From NCBI RefSeq assembly GCF_017254845.1, contig NZ_JAFKCU010000001.1, positions 1,323,048 to 1,387,047 of the forward strand: a stretch of 64,000 nucleotides of DNA. The letters run 5' to 3'. The DNA is from Algoriphagus pacificus. Lineage in GTDB: Bacteria > Bacteroidota > Bacteroidia > Cytophagales > Cyclobacteriaceae. Position numbers and translations under genes: made by a program. The notes beneath the pieces were generated by a model. The model ran no database searches and had not been told where the DNA came from. It saw only the letters and a list, made by a program, of their open reading frames with translations. Shown in pieces: positions 34,725-43,044 of this stretch (positions are counted from its first letter, which is position 1; each line of letters starts with the position of its first letter).

Positions 34725-36206
34725 TTAATGTCCGATTGGGCCAGGGTTGGGGCCTTCGGTGATATTTTTGTTTTCGTTGATTCTAAGGACTGCCAAAGCT
34801 CCAATCAGCAATAAAATTCCTGCGAAAGAAATGGCTGTTCCAGGGTCATTATTCAGAAATGTTTTGGAAATAAATCCGAAACTTAAAGTTTGAAGGATCA
34901 TGGGAATTACGATCATCATGTTGATGATTCCCATATAAACACCGTAGCGTTCTTTTGGTATTTCATTGACCACCAAAAGGTAGGGCACTCCCATCATACT
35001 TGCCCAAGCAATGCCAAATCCGGTCATCGGAGCAAATAACAAATACTTGTTTTCAATATGAGGAAAAACAAGCAAGCCTAAACCTGCCATAATCAGACAG
35101 ATAAAATGTACTTTCTTCGGGCCAAATTTGGTAGCCATTCTTGCCAGGAAGAAGGCGGATAGGAACGTGACTACGTTATACCAGCCATTAACAAGTCCAG
35201 TCCAACCCACGGCTTCCTCATATAAGGTCTTATTTTGATTAGGTGTCGTTTCCCAAACTGATTGGGCGATACTTTTCGCAGCATTTTGCCAATAGCAAAA
35301 CAAGGCATACCACTGAAAGAGATAGACTAGAGCGAGTTTCCACATTACCGATGGCATCTGGGTCAATGCTTCGATGATTTCAAGATTTTGGGCAAAAACC
35401 ACTTTGATGGTCGGATGATTTTCTGCCCAATGAATTGTTCTACGAATGATTTTACGATCAAATAAAGCTGGGATGACCAAAATAAATAAGACCAAATAAG
35501 CGAAAAGGGTAGTGATAATAGAGAGGAAAAACTGAATAGCAGGATGTGGCATCCCCTTATTCCGTTCTTTTAAAATCACAAGTTCCTCTTCGGATGGAGG
35601 ATATTCAGGTGTTTTGGAAATACTCCACATGACCGAGCCGATTGAGCAAACAGTTCCTAAAAAGAAGGATGCATAGACCCAAAGAGGCAATGAGCCAGCC
35701 ACGCCTGGAATGTATTTTTGGAAAACAAATAAAGAGACATTAGCCAGAGTAATACCTAATCCAGTAAAGAAACTTTGAGTCAAAAATCCCTTGCTATACT
35801 GTTCATCTGGAAGTACATCAGCAATCAAAGCCCGATAAGGCTCCATTGCCGTATTATTTGCAGCATCTAAAACCCAAAGTAAACCTGCCGCCATCCAAAG
35901 TGAACTACTGAAAGGATAGAAAAAAAGACAGATACTGCACATCAAAGCGCCAATGAAAAAGAAGGGCTTTCTTCTTCCAAATCGTGGACTCCAAGTGCTA
36001 TCACTGAGCGCTCCAATGATCGGCTGAATAAGCAAACCTGTCATCGGACCGGCTAGATTCAAGATAGGGATCTCATCTGGAGCAGCCCCCAACATATCAT
36101 AGATAGGATTGACGGCACTTTGTTGCAACCCGAAACTATATTGGATCCCAAAAAAGCCAACATTCATGTTGATTATTTGGGATAAGGAGAGCTGAGGCTT
36201 TCTCAT
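34725..36206 (-). CDS. MFS sugar transporter (SLC45/sucrose-symporter type)
   Basis: A 493-residue major facilitator protein with about 12 transmembrane helices. The N-terminal IQYSFGLQQSAVNPIYDML, the loop SDSTWSPRFGRRKPFFFIGA between helices 2 and 3, and a large central loop are typical of the GPH/SLC45 sucrose and maltose symporters. It lies 18 bases upstream of the amylosucrase-like gene, which supports import of a glucoside followed by cytoplasmic cleavage. Two tandem copies of TATTTTGGGTT (36212-36222 and 36226-36236) lie just before its start codon, and a LacI-type operator candidate lies about 170 bases upstream. Confidence 0.88.
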   Translation of the reverse strand: MRKPQLSLSQIINMNVGFFGIQYSFGLQQSAVNPIYDMLGAAPDEIPILNLAGPMTGLLIQPIIGALSDSTWSPRFGRRKPFFFIGALMCSICLFFYPFSSSLWMAAGLLWVLDAANNTAMEPYRALIADVLPDEQYSKGFLTQSFFTGLGITLANVSLFVFQKYIPGVAGSLPLWVYASFFLGTVCSIGSVMWSISKTPEYPPSEEELVILKERNKGMPHPAIQFFLSIITTLFAYLVLFILVIPALFDRKIIRRTIHWAENHPTIKVVFAQNLEIIEALTQMPSVMWKLALVYLFQWYALFCYWQNAAKSIAQSVWETTPNQNKTLYEEAVGWTGLVNGWYNVVTFLSAFFLARMATKFGPKKVHFICLIMAGLGLLVFPHIENKYLLFAPMTGFGIAWASMMGVPYLLVVNEIPKERYGVYMGIINMMIVIPMILQTLSFGFISKTFLNNDPGTAISFAGILLLIGALAVLRINENKNITEGPNPGPIGH

Positions 36207-36211
36207 GCGAT

Positions 36212-36236
36212 TATTTTGGGTTCAGTATTTTGGGTT
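36212..36236 (-). promoter_or_regulatory. Tandem AACCCAAAATA motif
   Basis: Two direct copies of AACCCAAAATA on the minus strand (36226-36236 and 36212-36222), separated by three bases, end 5 bases before the MFS ATG. The same 11-mer occurs directly upstream of the LacI gene and of the KGPDC-like gene. Confidence 0.5.
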
Positions 36237-36374
36237 GTGATCAAAGGTTTTGTGCTAAAACCTATTAAATCGGCAATTAAAATACGGAATAAACCCTTCA
36301 ATCAAAGCCGGTTGGGTTGGGGTCTTAACTCTTGAAAATGATGTTTCAGAGGTCAAATCGCCGAATTTGATATA

Positions 36375-36390
36375 TTTCAAACGGTTGAAA
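36375..36390. promoter_or_regulatory. Candidate LacI-family operator
   Basis: TTTCAAACGGTTGAAA is an inverted repeat with six matching bases on each side and a central CG, the usual form of a LacI-family operator. It lies upstream of the MFS/amylosucrase pair and near a LacI gene. No second copy was found upstream of the other cluster genes. Confidence 0.5.
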
Positions 36391-36505
36391 TGATGAAAAA
36401 TAGAAGGGGAAAATTCATGAGAAATTTTTAATTTTTTTTTAAAATTGGTGTGAATCATCCAAGAACTGACCGTCAATCACATTTTCTGTCGGCAAATCTA
36501 TTTTT

Positions 36506-38419
36506 CTACTCTCCCGTTAACCTCACTTTAATTTTTGTTTTATCTCCTTTAATAGTCCAGGCAGGAATTCGGATTTCAATCCTCTTTAGTCCTTCAATTT
36601 GCCTATCAAGCTGAAGGGGAGCCGGATCAAGGGATACAATTGAAACCGTAATTTTAGGGTGAGAAAGATTCTGAAGGTGAAGCATTTTACCATCTTGCTT
36701 CAAAATTGCGCCGCTTTCAGTTATTTCTACAGCGGCTAAAGTCATCATCTGCCAAGTGATGAGTTGGGTGTTTTCTGAAAGCTCAATTTCATCCTCAATG
36801 GTTATAGAAGTTGGGCTGTCTTTTGTGAATTTTCTTTGTGCTGATTTTACTTGCCCTTCCAGCGTTTTGCTGAGGTTGAAGGTAGCTTGAGGTTGGTCGC
36901 CATCTGTAAAAGAGAGAAGTGATGATTGACCTTCCGTTCTGTGGAGGGAGTCATTGACAGTCAAAGTGCTGTGTCCGAAGTTGTTTTTGGTCAACAAAGT
37001 CCAACGCTCACTACTTTGAGACCGATTCCATAGATCGAAACCGGTCTTTTCCAACTCATTGTAATCTTGATTTCCAGGATCAATTGACCAACGAACCCCA
37101 TTCAATTCAAATACAAAGGAACCGGCATCCATGTTTCCATGATTTACCATCCCACGACCACCTTTACCTCCAAAATAAAAATTTTGGGGATCGTTTTCAC
37201 CTCCTGTAAAAATCACGATTGGGTTAGAACCTTCCCCTTTCCAGGCAGTAGGAATCCCTGCTCCGCCTTTTTCTTCATATTGTGAAAGCCAGGCCATCGA
37301 AGCTCCGGCCAAACGACCAAGTTTCCTCATTTGATCCGAAGAAATAAGGAACCGTTCTTTTTCAAAATAATGAGGATTTCCGGATTTTGCTGCAAACCAG
37401 GCTAAAGTAAAATCTCCAGCTTCGCTCCGCTGATCCCCGCAATCTGCGAAATTATAATACCATCCTGAGGGAGCATTTGCCAAAGTTCGGAAAACAGCAC
37501 TTTCCTTGAATGCCGGGAATTCCCAATGCCCGAAGTCTGTACCAAAAGAACTTTCCAACATAGCTGCTGTGATCACAGAAAAGCTGGTTCCATAGGCCCA
37601 ATAAGTGGATCCTTCGGGGTAAACTCCATCTGGGCCGTATTCCACCAATGAATGAGGTAAGCCTTCCAAAGCCCGACTGATAGTTTTTGAGGCTAGGGAA
37701 GGATTATCTTCCGCGATGGCAATGGATGCAGCGATCATGCCTCCATTGCAGACCTGATTCCAGTTATTTGTGCCATAGGCCCACCAAGGAGATTCGCCAT
37801 TTTCCGGCCAACTTGGAAGGATTGCTTTTTCAATCAATGATTTTTTAGCTAGTTCTTGTGTGGTTTTTGGTAAGTCACCAGCTGTCCAATCAAGAGCAAA
37901 AGCTACCGCAGTTGCCATTTCAGCCACATCTAAGAAATGGCTTGGGTTCCAATCTGAAAAACTACAAATTGCAAGGACTTCATCATTGATCCTGGTTAAA
38001 ACTTTAGGGTCCTTTTCCATTAGATAAACAACCCCCAGCATATTGATCCGATAAAGCATTTCTCTGGAAACACCCAAAAGCCTTCTTCCCTCCATCACTC
38101 TTTCCAAAAGTGGCTCTTCAAAAATAGATTCTGCATTCATTTGAATGCTTGCATACATGTTTTGCAAAACTGGATCTGTTTTGATTTTCTTTTTCAGATC
38201 CTTCAAAATTGGCTGGTCGAAAACCAACCTTGGAGAGGATTTTCTCAGATTCTTTTGGAGGTAAGAAACCGACATGGGATTGTCAAGTTTTGGGATTTCT
38301 TCCTCTTGTGCCAAAGCTGGAAAAAGAGCCAGAATAAAAATAAGTGATAGAATCAATCTGAGTTTTGCAAGCATGGGTTTCAGGGTTTTAATAATCAATC
38401 TTAGAGGTGATTTTTCCAT
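36506..38419 (-). CDS. Secreted heparinase II/III-family protein (polysaccharide lyase-like)
   Basis: A 637-residue protein with an N-terminal secretion signal; an alternative ATG at 38374 gives a more usual signal peptide (MLAKLRLILSLIFILALFPA). The alpha/alpha-toroid domain spans about 80-390, including TNNWNQVCNGGMIAASIAI and the region EYGPDGVYPEGSTYWAYGTS. A heparinase II/III-like beta-sheet domain follows, with GGRGMVNHGNMDAGSFVFEL and RWSIDPGNQDYNELE. The Asn-His-Gly and Tyr-rich segments are as expected for uronate lyases. It is probably periplasmic and degrades a uronate-containing glycan; the substrate is unknown. It starts 4 bases after the SMP-30 stop. Confidence 0.82.
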   Translation of the reverse strand: MEKSPLRLIIKTLKPMLAKLRLILSLIFILALFPALAQEEEIPKLDNPMSVSYLQKNLRKSSPRLVFDQPILKDLKKKIKTDPVLQNMYASIQMNAESIFEEPLLERVMEGRRLLGVSREMLYRINMLGVVYLMEKDPKVLTRINDEVLAICSFSDWNPSHFLDVAEMATAVAFALDWTAGDLPKTTQELAKKSLIEKAILPSWPENGESPWWAYGTNNWNQVCNGGMIAASIAIAEDNPSLASKTISRALEGLPHSLVEYGPDGVYPEGSTYWAYGTSFSVITAAMLESSFGTDFGHWEFPAFKESAVFRTLANAPSGWYYNFADCGDQRSEAGDFTLAWFAAKSGNPHYFEKERFLISSDQMRKLGRLAGASMAWLSQYEEKGGAGIPTAWKGEGSNPIVIFTGGENDPQNFYFGGKGGRGMVNHGNMDAGSFVFELNGVRWSIDPGNQDYNELEKTGFDLWNRSQSSERWTLLTKNNFGHSTLTVNDSLHRTEGQSSLLSFTDGDQPQATFNLSKTLEGQVKSAQRKFTKDSPTSITIEDEIELSENTQLITWQMMTLAAVEITESGAILKQDGKMLHLQNLSHPKITVSIVSLDPAPLQLDRQIEGLKRIEIRIPAWTIKGDKTKIKVRLTGE

Positions 38420-38423
38420 TTTT

Positions 38424-39302
38424 TTAGATACTTGCTTTTTTTGCTAAAAAGCCTTTGGTAGTAGTTTTCACCAAAAAGACATCACCACTTAGTGGGTATT
38501 CCTTGAGTTGAGTTTCACTTAGATTTTCTTGGGCAGTTGTGATCAAAAGCGTATCAAGATTTTCTCCACCAAAGCAACAGGAAGTGATATGAGGAACAGG
38601 TAGATCTATTTTATCTAGCAACTCACCGTTTTTTGGATTCCATCGATATACACACGAACCCCCATAATGAGCAACCCAAAGCATGCCTTTTTGGTCGATA
38701 CACATGCCGTCAGGAAATCCCAACTCCTCCTGTATCTCAACAGCAACCCTATCAAATTCTATTTCACCAGTTTCGAGATGAAAGTGAAATGCTTTGATTT
38801 GACGTGTTGGGGTATCGATGAAGTAAAAAGTCTGATTGTCTTCTGTCCAGGCCATTCCATTGGAAATAGTCAGATTGGATAGTTTCTTTTTTGGTTCTAA
38901 ATCCTTATCGATACAATAAAGCGAACCTGCTCCCTCTGTGAATTTGGTACTCAAAGTTCCTATCCAAATTCGCCCTTTTGGATCTACTTTTCCATCATTG
39001 AAGCGATGTAATTGATATTCTGACTCTACTTCGCATAGCCAGGATAGTTCTTCAGTTTCTAAATCAAACTTTGCAATCTTTCGATCTAAACCTAAGATTA
39101 AACTTCCGTCTTCTGATTCTAATACTACTGCCAAATAATGTGGGAAACTTCGTTTTTTCGTTTCCCTGGTCTTGAGATGATGTTCGAATAGTTTTCCATT
39201 TTCAATATCCACCCAGAAGAAACTTTGTCTTCCTGCATGCCAATAAGGCCCTTCGCCTAGGAAGCATTGAGATGGGATGGAGGTGTAGTTGTAGGTATTC
39301 AA
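38424..39302 (-). CDS. SMP-30/gluconolactonase/LRE-family protein (sugar lactonase)
   Basis: A 292-residue six-bladed propeller. Metal-site residues are visible: Glu in FLGEGPYWHAG, Asn in TISNGMAWTEDN and Asp in ELGFPDGMCIDQKGMLWVA. It would hydrolyse a sugar lactone such as one formed by the dehydrogenases encoded upstream. The start codon appears to be TTG (39302), since no in-frame ATG precedes the family's conserved first strand. The frame stays open for a short way upstream, so the exact start is uncertain. The 117-base gap before it contains a dispersed repeat. Confidence 0.85.
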   Translation of the reverse strand: MNTYNYTSIPSQCFLGEGPYWHAGRQSFFWVDIENGKLFEHHLKTRETKKRSFPHYLAVVLESEDGSLILGLDRKIAKFDLETEELSWLCEVESEYQLHRFNDGKVDPKGRIWIGTLSTKFTEGAGSLYCIDKDLEPKKKLSNLTISNGMAWTEDNQTFYFIDTPTRQIKAFHFHLETGEIEFDRVAVEIQEELGFPDGMCIDQKGMLWVAHYGGSCVYRWNPKNGELLDKIDLPVPHITSCCFGGENLDTLLITTAQENLSETQLKEYPLSGDVFLVKTTTKGFLAKKASI

Positions 39303-39334
39303 GGTTGTTGAGTTTAATGTTTTATAAACCTTCG

Positions 39335-39370
39335 TGGAGATTTCTCAGTCGTTTTTCTTTCGAAATGACA
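39335..39370. repeat. Degenerate dispersed repeat ending in GAAATGACA
   Basis: The sequence has GGAGATTTCTC, about 15 pyrimidine-rich bases, then CGAAATGACA. A diverged copy (AGATATTTCTC ... TGAAATGACA) occurs at 59126-59160. Both are in intergenic gaps. It is followed here by AT-rich sequence with GTATTTCGTATTTC. Confidence 0.55.
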
Positions 39371-39419
39371 CCTCAAAGGTTACTATTGAGGACGTATTTC
39401 GTATTTCTCAATTCGTAAA

Positions 39420-40307
39420 TCATAGGTGCCAATACTGGGCTATTTTCTTTTTCAAAAATGCCACAGATCGCTGTAGTTGATCCATGCCATCGACCCCATC
39501 TTCTATGCTGATCCAGTTGTCAAACCCCACTCTTTTCAATTCAGTGAAAATGGCATCGTAATCATTCATTCCTTGTCCGATTTCTCCATGGCTTAATCGC
39601 TTTGCATAACCTACTGCTCCTCCTTCTTCTTTTCGTAGATCTTCAATAGTTCCATATTTCAAAAACCGATCGCTGGCATGCATGGTGACAACTTGCTCCG
39701 AAACCTCATATAATAAATCCAGCGGATCTTCGCCTGCCAAAAAGGCATTACTTGGATCGTAGTTCACCCCGAAATTCGGATGCTTAATACTATTGACCAA
39801 CTTGGTGAAAAGTTCTCTTTTCTGCGCAAACTCGGGATAATCCCAAAAGTCATCTTTATAGTGATTCTCCAAAATTAGGGTGATTCCAAGTGATTTGGCA
39901 TAAGGTAGACAGGCTTGGATTGACTCAGAAGCATATTTTATTCCCTCATCTTCCGTGAGCTCAGGACGATATTGTCCAGAAAGTACGCGGCAGTATTTCC
40001 CTCCGAGTTCATCCGTCATCTCTATCCAACGCTTCTGTTTTTGAATTTCTTTGTCCCGAAAAGCTTTGTTTGGATGAGTGAAATCCGGGGAACAACACAT
40101 CATAGGAATGACCATTCCTTTGTCTTCCACCATTCTTCGTAAGAGGCGCCAGTTTTCTTCCTTCTCCATTTCCAGAAAACCTGCATACCATTCCAATCCA
40201 TCGATTCCCAGCCTGGAACCAAGTTCTATCCACTCCGATAATTTCATGCTTCCATCCTTGCAAAGTGCATTCATAAAGGCTTTGGGAAAGGCTGCTATTT
40301 TGGGCAT
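39420..40307 (-). CDS. Sugar phosphate isomerase/epimerase-like TIM barrel protein
   Basis: A 295-residue xylose-isomerase-like TIM barrel (AP endonuclease 2 superfamily). Candidate metal ligands are Glu in LILENHYKDDFWDYPE, Asp in FGVNYDPSNAF, His in VTMHASDRF and Glu in WISIEDGVDGM. There is no signal peptide. It lies within a minus-strand operon with two dehydrogenases and a lactonase, so it probably isomerises or epimerises an oxidised sugar or keto acid. The substrate is unknown. Confidence 0.82.
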   Translation of the reverse strand: MPKIAAFPKAFMNALCKDGSMKLSEWIELGSRLGIDGLEWYAGFLEMEKEENWRLLRRMVEDKGMVIPMMCCSPDFTHPNKAFRDKEIQKQKRWIEMTDELGGKYCRVLSGQYRPELTEDEGIKYASESIQACLPYAKSLGITLILENHYKDDFWDYPEFAQKRELFTKLVNSIKHPNFGVNYDPSNAFLAGEDPLDLLYEVSEQVVTMHASDRFLKYGTIEDLRKEEGGAVGYAKRLSHGEIGQGMNDYDAIFTELKRVGFDNWISIEDGVDGMDQLQRSVAFLKKKIAQYWHL

Positions 40308-40324
40308 TTCAGCTAAGGTTAAAT

Positions 40325-41122
40325 TTATTTATGAGGAATAGTTGTTGCGTCCTTTGGGATGTTTCTTCCGATCATCGGGAATTGCTCCAAATCAACTACC
40401 TGGCCACTGATCGGTCCGCTTTCATCCGATAGCCAATAAATACATGCCACTGCGATTTCTTCAGGCCAGATAATTCTTCCAGCTGGAGCGTACATTTTGG
40501 ATAATTCCTTGTACCATGTGTCCGAAAGTCCATGTTCCTTTTTTCGCTCAATTTCCTTTTCGGTAAGCACCCATCCTGGATTTATCTGATTGACCCGCAC
40601 GCCATTTTCCCGGAAAAGAGAATCTCCCAAATTCCTGGTCATAGTCATTAGTGCGCCCTTAGTAATGCTGTATGTCAATAAATTGTGCTCACCACTCCAT
40701 GCATTGATCGAACCGATATTCAAGACTGCTCCATGACTTTCAATCAAATGAGGCAAAGCGGATTTGATAAGGAACAATGGGGCATAGGTATTTACCTCCA
40801 TTAGTTTGTTTAAAAAGGCTTTGTCAGTAGTGTGAATATCTGATGCAGCAACTATAGCGGCATTATTGACAACGCTGTCAAGTCTTCCCCAAGTTGAAAT
40901 GGCTAGGTCAACTAGTCTTTGTCCAGCTCCTTCATTGGAGAGATCTTCAATGTGCAGTTTTGCGTTTTTAGCTCCTAATTCGGATACAACCTGAGCACCT
41001 AAATTTTCTTCTAGCCCGTGGATAATAACTTTTGCACCTTCAGCTACAACTTTCTTTGCAATGGCTTTTCCAATGCCCATGGTGCTTCCGGTGACGATGA
41101 TGACTTTTCCTTCGAGTCTCAT
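40325..41122 (-). CDS. Short-chain dehydrogenase/reductase
   Basis: A 265-residue classical SDR. The cofactor motif VTGSTMGIGKAIA is at about 10-22, NNAAIVAAS is present, and the catalytic Ser (VLNIGSIN), Tyr and Lys (LTYSITKGAL) are intact. The substrate is likely a sugar or sugar acid, judging from the neighbouring genes. It is 1 base from the alcohol dehydrogenase gene and 17 bases from the TIM-barrel gene, so all three share a transcript. Confidence 0.9.
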   Translation of the reverse strand: MRLEGKVIIVTGSTMGIGKAIAKKVVAEGAKVIIHGLEENLGAQVVSELGAKNAKLHIEDLSNEGAGQRLVDLAISTWGRLDSVVNNAAIVAASDIHTTDKAFLNKLMEVNTYAPLFLIKSALPHLIESHGAVLNIGSINAWSGEHNLLTYSITKGALMTMTRNLGDSLFRENGVRVNQINPGWVLTEKEIERKKEHGLSDTWYKELSKMYAPAGRIIWPEEIAVACIYWLSDESGPISGQVVDLEQFPMIGRNIPKDATTIPHK

Positions 41123-41123
41123 A

Positions 41124-42158
41124 TTAAACAGGTTTTAAAACAGATTTGACTACTTGACCATGATGCATTTTCTCAAAAGCTTCTCTCCACTCGGTGATCG
41201 GCCAAACCCCTCCAATTATTGGTTTTACATCTAAAGCTCCACTTGCAAGCAGTGCGATGACTCGCTCCCAAATTGGCCAGTTATGACTAAAGCTTCCCTG
41301 GAGTCTGACATTTTTTTGGATGATGGGATCCAATGAATAATTACAAGGTTGAGGCCCCCAACCAACTTTGGTAATTTGTCCATTTGGCCGTACTAGCTGC
41401 ATGGCTATTTTTAAAGTTTCACTGACGCCAGCAGCATCGATGACCAAATCAGCTCCCATTCCATCTCTCTTTCTGGCCCAGTTTTCTGCATCTCCGATAA
41501 TCGTATCGCAACCATATTTTTTGGCAATTTCCAATCTGCCTTTGTCCACTTCCAAACCTATAATAGCCACTTCTGCTCCGCAAAGTTTGGCTACAGCTGC
41601 GCAAAGAATTCCTATCGTACCTGGCCCAATCACAACCACACGATCACCGGGTTTGATGGAGGAATTTCCCGCCACTGCATTATATGCCACACAACAGGGT
41701 TCAGTTAAACATGCTTCTTCAAAAGAAAGGGTTTCGGGAACATGGTGGAGGCATCTTGCAGGAACTTTTACAAAACGTGTCATGGCTCCATTTACTCCAT
41801 ATCCAAAGCCTTTTCTTGTTGGATCCAAATTGTACAAACCTATTTTACTCATTGGATTCAGCTTGTCAATGACAGCTGCAGTTTCACTGACCACTCGATC
41901 ACCTGTTTTCCAACCGGAGACTTTTGATCCAACAGCTGCTATTTTTCCTCCAAATTCATGTCCCAGGACTACAGGGTAATTTACTGGCCAGCTATGGTCA
42001 GAGGTCCATTGATGAAGGTCACTTCCGCATACTCCGACATTTTCCACCTCTAATAAGACATCTTCTTCACCTAATTCTGGGATGGGGATTTCTCGGATTT
42101 CAACCGAATATTTTTGCTCTGCAAAATTGACTACAGCTGCATTTTTGGTACTTGACAT
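41124..42158 (-). CDS. Zinc-type medium-chain alcohol/sugar dehydrogenase
   Basis: A 344-residue MDR enzyme. Catalytic zinc ligands are visible in GVCGSDLHQW (Cys and, downstream, His/Glu in GHEFGG) and in LTEPCCVAYNAV. The Rossmann motif is VVVIGPGTIGILCAAVAKLC with the acidic residue two strands later. The four cysteines of the structural zinc lobe expected between about 105 and 130 are absent; that stretch contains no Cys. It probably oxidises a polyol or sugar, as in sorbitol, threonine or L-gulonate dehydrogenases. It is 3 bases from the KGPDC-like gene. Confidence 0.87.
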   Translation of the reverse strand: MSSTKNAAVVNFAEQKYSVEIREIPIPELGEEDVLLEVENVGVCGSDLHQWTSDHSWPVNYPVVLGHEFGGKIAAVGSKVSGWKTGDRVVSETAAVIDKLNPMSKIGLYNLDPTRKGFGYGVNGAMTRFVKVPARCLHHVPETLSFEEACLTEPCCVAYNAVAGNSSIKPGDRVVVIGPGTIGILCAAVAKLCGAEVAIIGLEVDKGRLEIAKKYGCDTIIGDAENWARKRDGMGADLVIDAAGVSETLKIAMQLVRPNGQITKVGWGPQPCNYSLDPIIQKNVRLQGSFSHNWPIWERVIALLASGALDVKPIIGGVWPITEWREAFEKMHHGQVVKSVLKPV

Positions 42159-42161
42159 AGG

Positions 42162-42869
42162 TTAGGGTCTTTTGGGTAAAACGGTTTCTTGTTTATGGAT
42201 TGCCTCGCAAATCAGTCGAAGTGAGCTTTCTAGATCTCCACTTGCTGTTTTGAATGAATCAGCATCGATAGTTAAGGGAGCTCCAAGGACTACTAGCGGG
42301 GCACCGTATTGGGGACATTGGATTGCTTGTTCAAGCGAAAGTCCACCCACAGCCTGAACAGGAATATTCACAGCCTCAACTACTTCCCGGAGTTGATCTA
42401 AAGGACTTGGCATTCTTTTACCAGAGGCAGCAATCCCTCTTCGTTCATCATATCCAATGTGATGAATCACATAATCGCATCCCAGATCTTCTAAAAATTT
42501 TGCGCCATCGACCATGTTTTCGCAGACCATGTTATCTCCCATAACCTTCGCGCCAAAATCTTTTCCTGCCTGCACCACACATTTGATGGTTTCTGCGTGA
42601 GCCCTCGCCATGACAACCACATGAGTGGCACCTGCTTTAGCCATCATTTCTGCTTCCAAATAGCCTCCATCCATGGTTTTCAGATCTGCGACCAAAGGAA
42701 CTCCAGGAAATGCCTCTCTTAATTTTCTGACACCGTGGAGACCTTCTGCCAAAATCAAAGGTGTGCCAGCTTCTATCCAATCTACGCCTGCTCTGATAGC
42801 CAGAGCTGCGGTTTCCAAGGCTTCATCGATGTTTGTAAGATCCAAAGAGATCTGTACAATAGGTTTCAT
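42162..42869 (-). CDS. HPS/KGPDC-family decarboxylase or aldolase (OMPDC superfamily)
   Basis: A 235-residue TIM barrel of the orotidine-monophosphate decarboxylase superfamily with the signature ADLKTMDGG (DxKxxD near residues 61-66) and a strand ILAEGLHGVRKLRE before it. Known relatives are 3-hexulose-6-phosphate synthase and 3-keto-L-gulonate-6-phosphate decarboxylase, both acting on phosphorylated sugars. No sugar kinase is in the cluster, so either a kinase is elsewhere or the substrate differs. It is the first gene of the minus-strand group, with TATTTTGGGTT (42871-42881) directly before its ATG. Confidence 0.82.
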   Translation of the reverse strand: MKPIVQISLDLTNIDEALETAALAIRAGVDWIEAGTPLILAEGLHGVRKLREAFPGVPLVADLKTMDGGYLEAEMMAKAGATHVVVMARAHAETIKCVVQAGKDFGAKVMGDNMVCENMVDGAKFLEDLGCDYVIHHIGYDERRGIAASGKRMPSPLDQLREVVEAVNIPVQAVGGLSLEQAIQCPQYGAPLVVLGAPLTIDADSFKTASGDLESSLRLICEAIHKQETVLPKRP

Positions 42870-42870
42870 A

Positions 42871-42881
42871 TATTTTGGGTT
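42871..42881 (-). promoter_or_regulatory. AACCCAAAATA motif before the KGPDC-like gene
   Basis: An 11-mer identical to the ones before the LacI and MFS genes. It ends one base before the start codon, so it overlaps the place where ribosomes bind. Confidence 0.45.
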
Positions 42882-42990
42882 TTGGAAAAAAAAGTAAACC
42901 TTAATATAAGCCTTTTTTAAAACCTAACTTCCTGCTTCTACCATTATAGGAAGGGTAAGAGCTATCTTTTTAAAAAATAGAATTGGGCAC

Positions 42991-43027
42991 AAAAGAAAAA
43001 ACCTCAGACAAAAGATCCTGAGGTTTC
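42991..43027 (-). terminator. Terminator of the PEGA gene
   Basis: A stem AAACCTCAG/CTGAGGTTT (42998-43006 and 43018-43026) with an A-rich plus-strand side at 42991-43000 gives a U-rich tail on the minus transcript. Confidence 0.85.
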
Positions 43028-43044
43028 AATATTGTTTTGATTTG

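Larger units (their letters stand above)
36207..36505. other. Intergenic region upstream of the MFS gene
   Basis: A 299-base gap with no convincing gene. It holds the two tandem TATTTTGGGTT copies (36212-36236) and the LacI-type palindrome at 36375-36390, plus A/T-rich runs. It separates the transporter/amylosucrase pair from the upstream heparinase-like gene, so it probably contains a promoter for that pair. Confidence 0.6.

Noticed and set aside
36255-36476. A 73-codon open frame on the minus strand upstream of the MFS gene
   Set aside because: Its composition is typical of AT-rich noncoding sequence, it overlaps the operator-like palindrome, and it has no recognisable domain or signal.
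41368-41979. A 203-codon plus-strand frame opposite the alcohol dehydrogenase
   Set aside because: A long shadow frame created by the coding bias of the real gene; no start context or family match.
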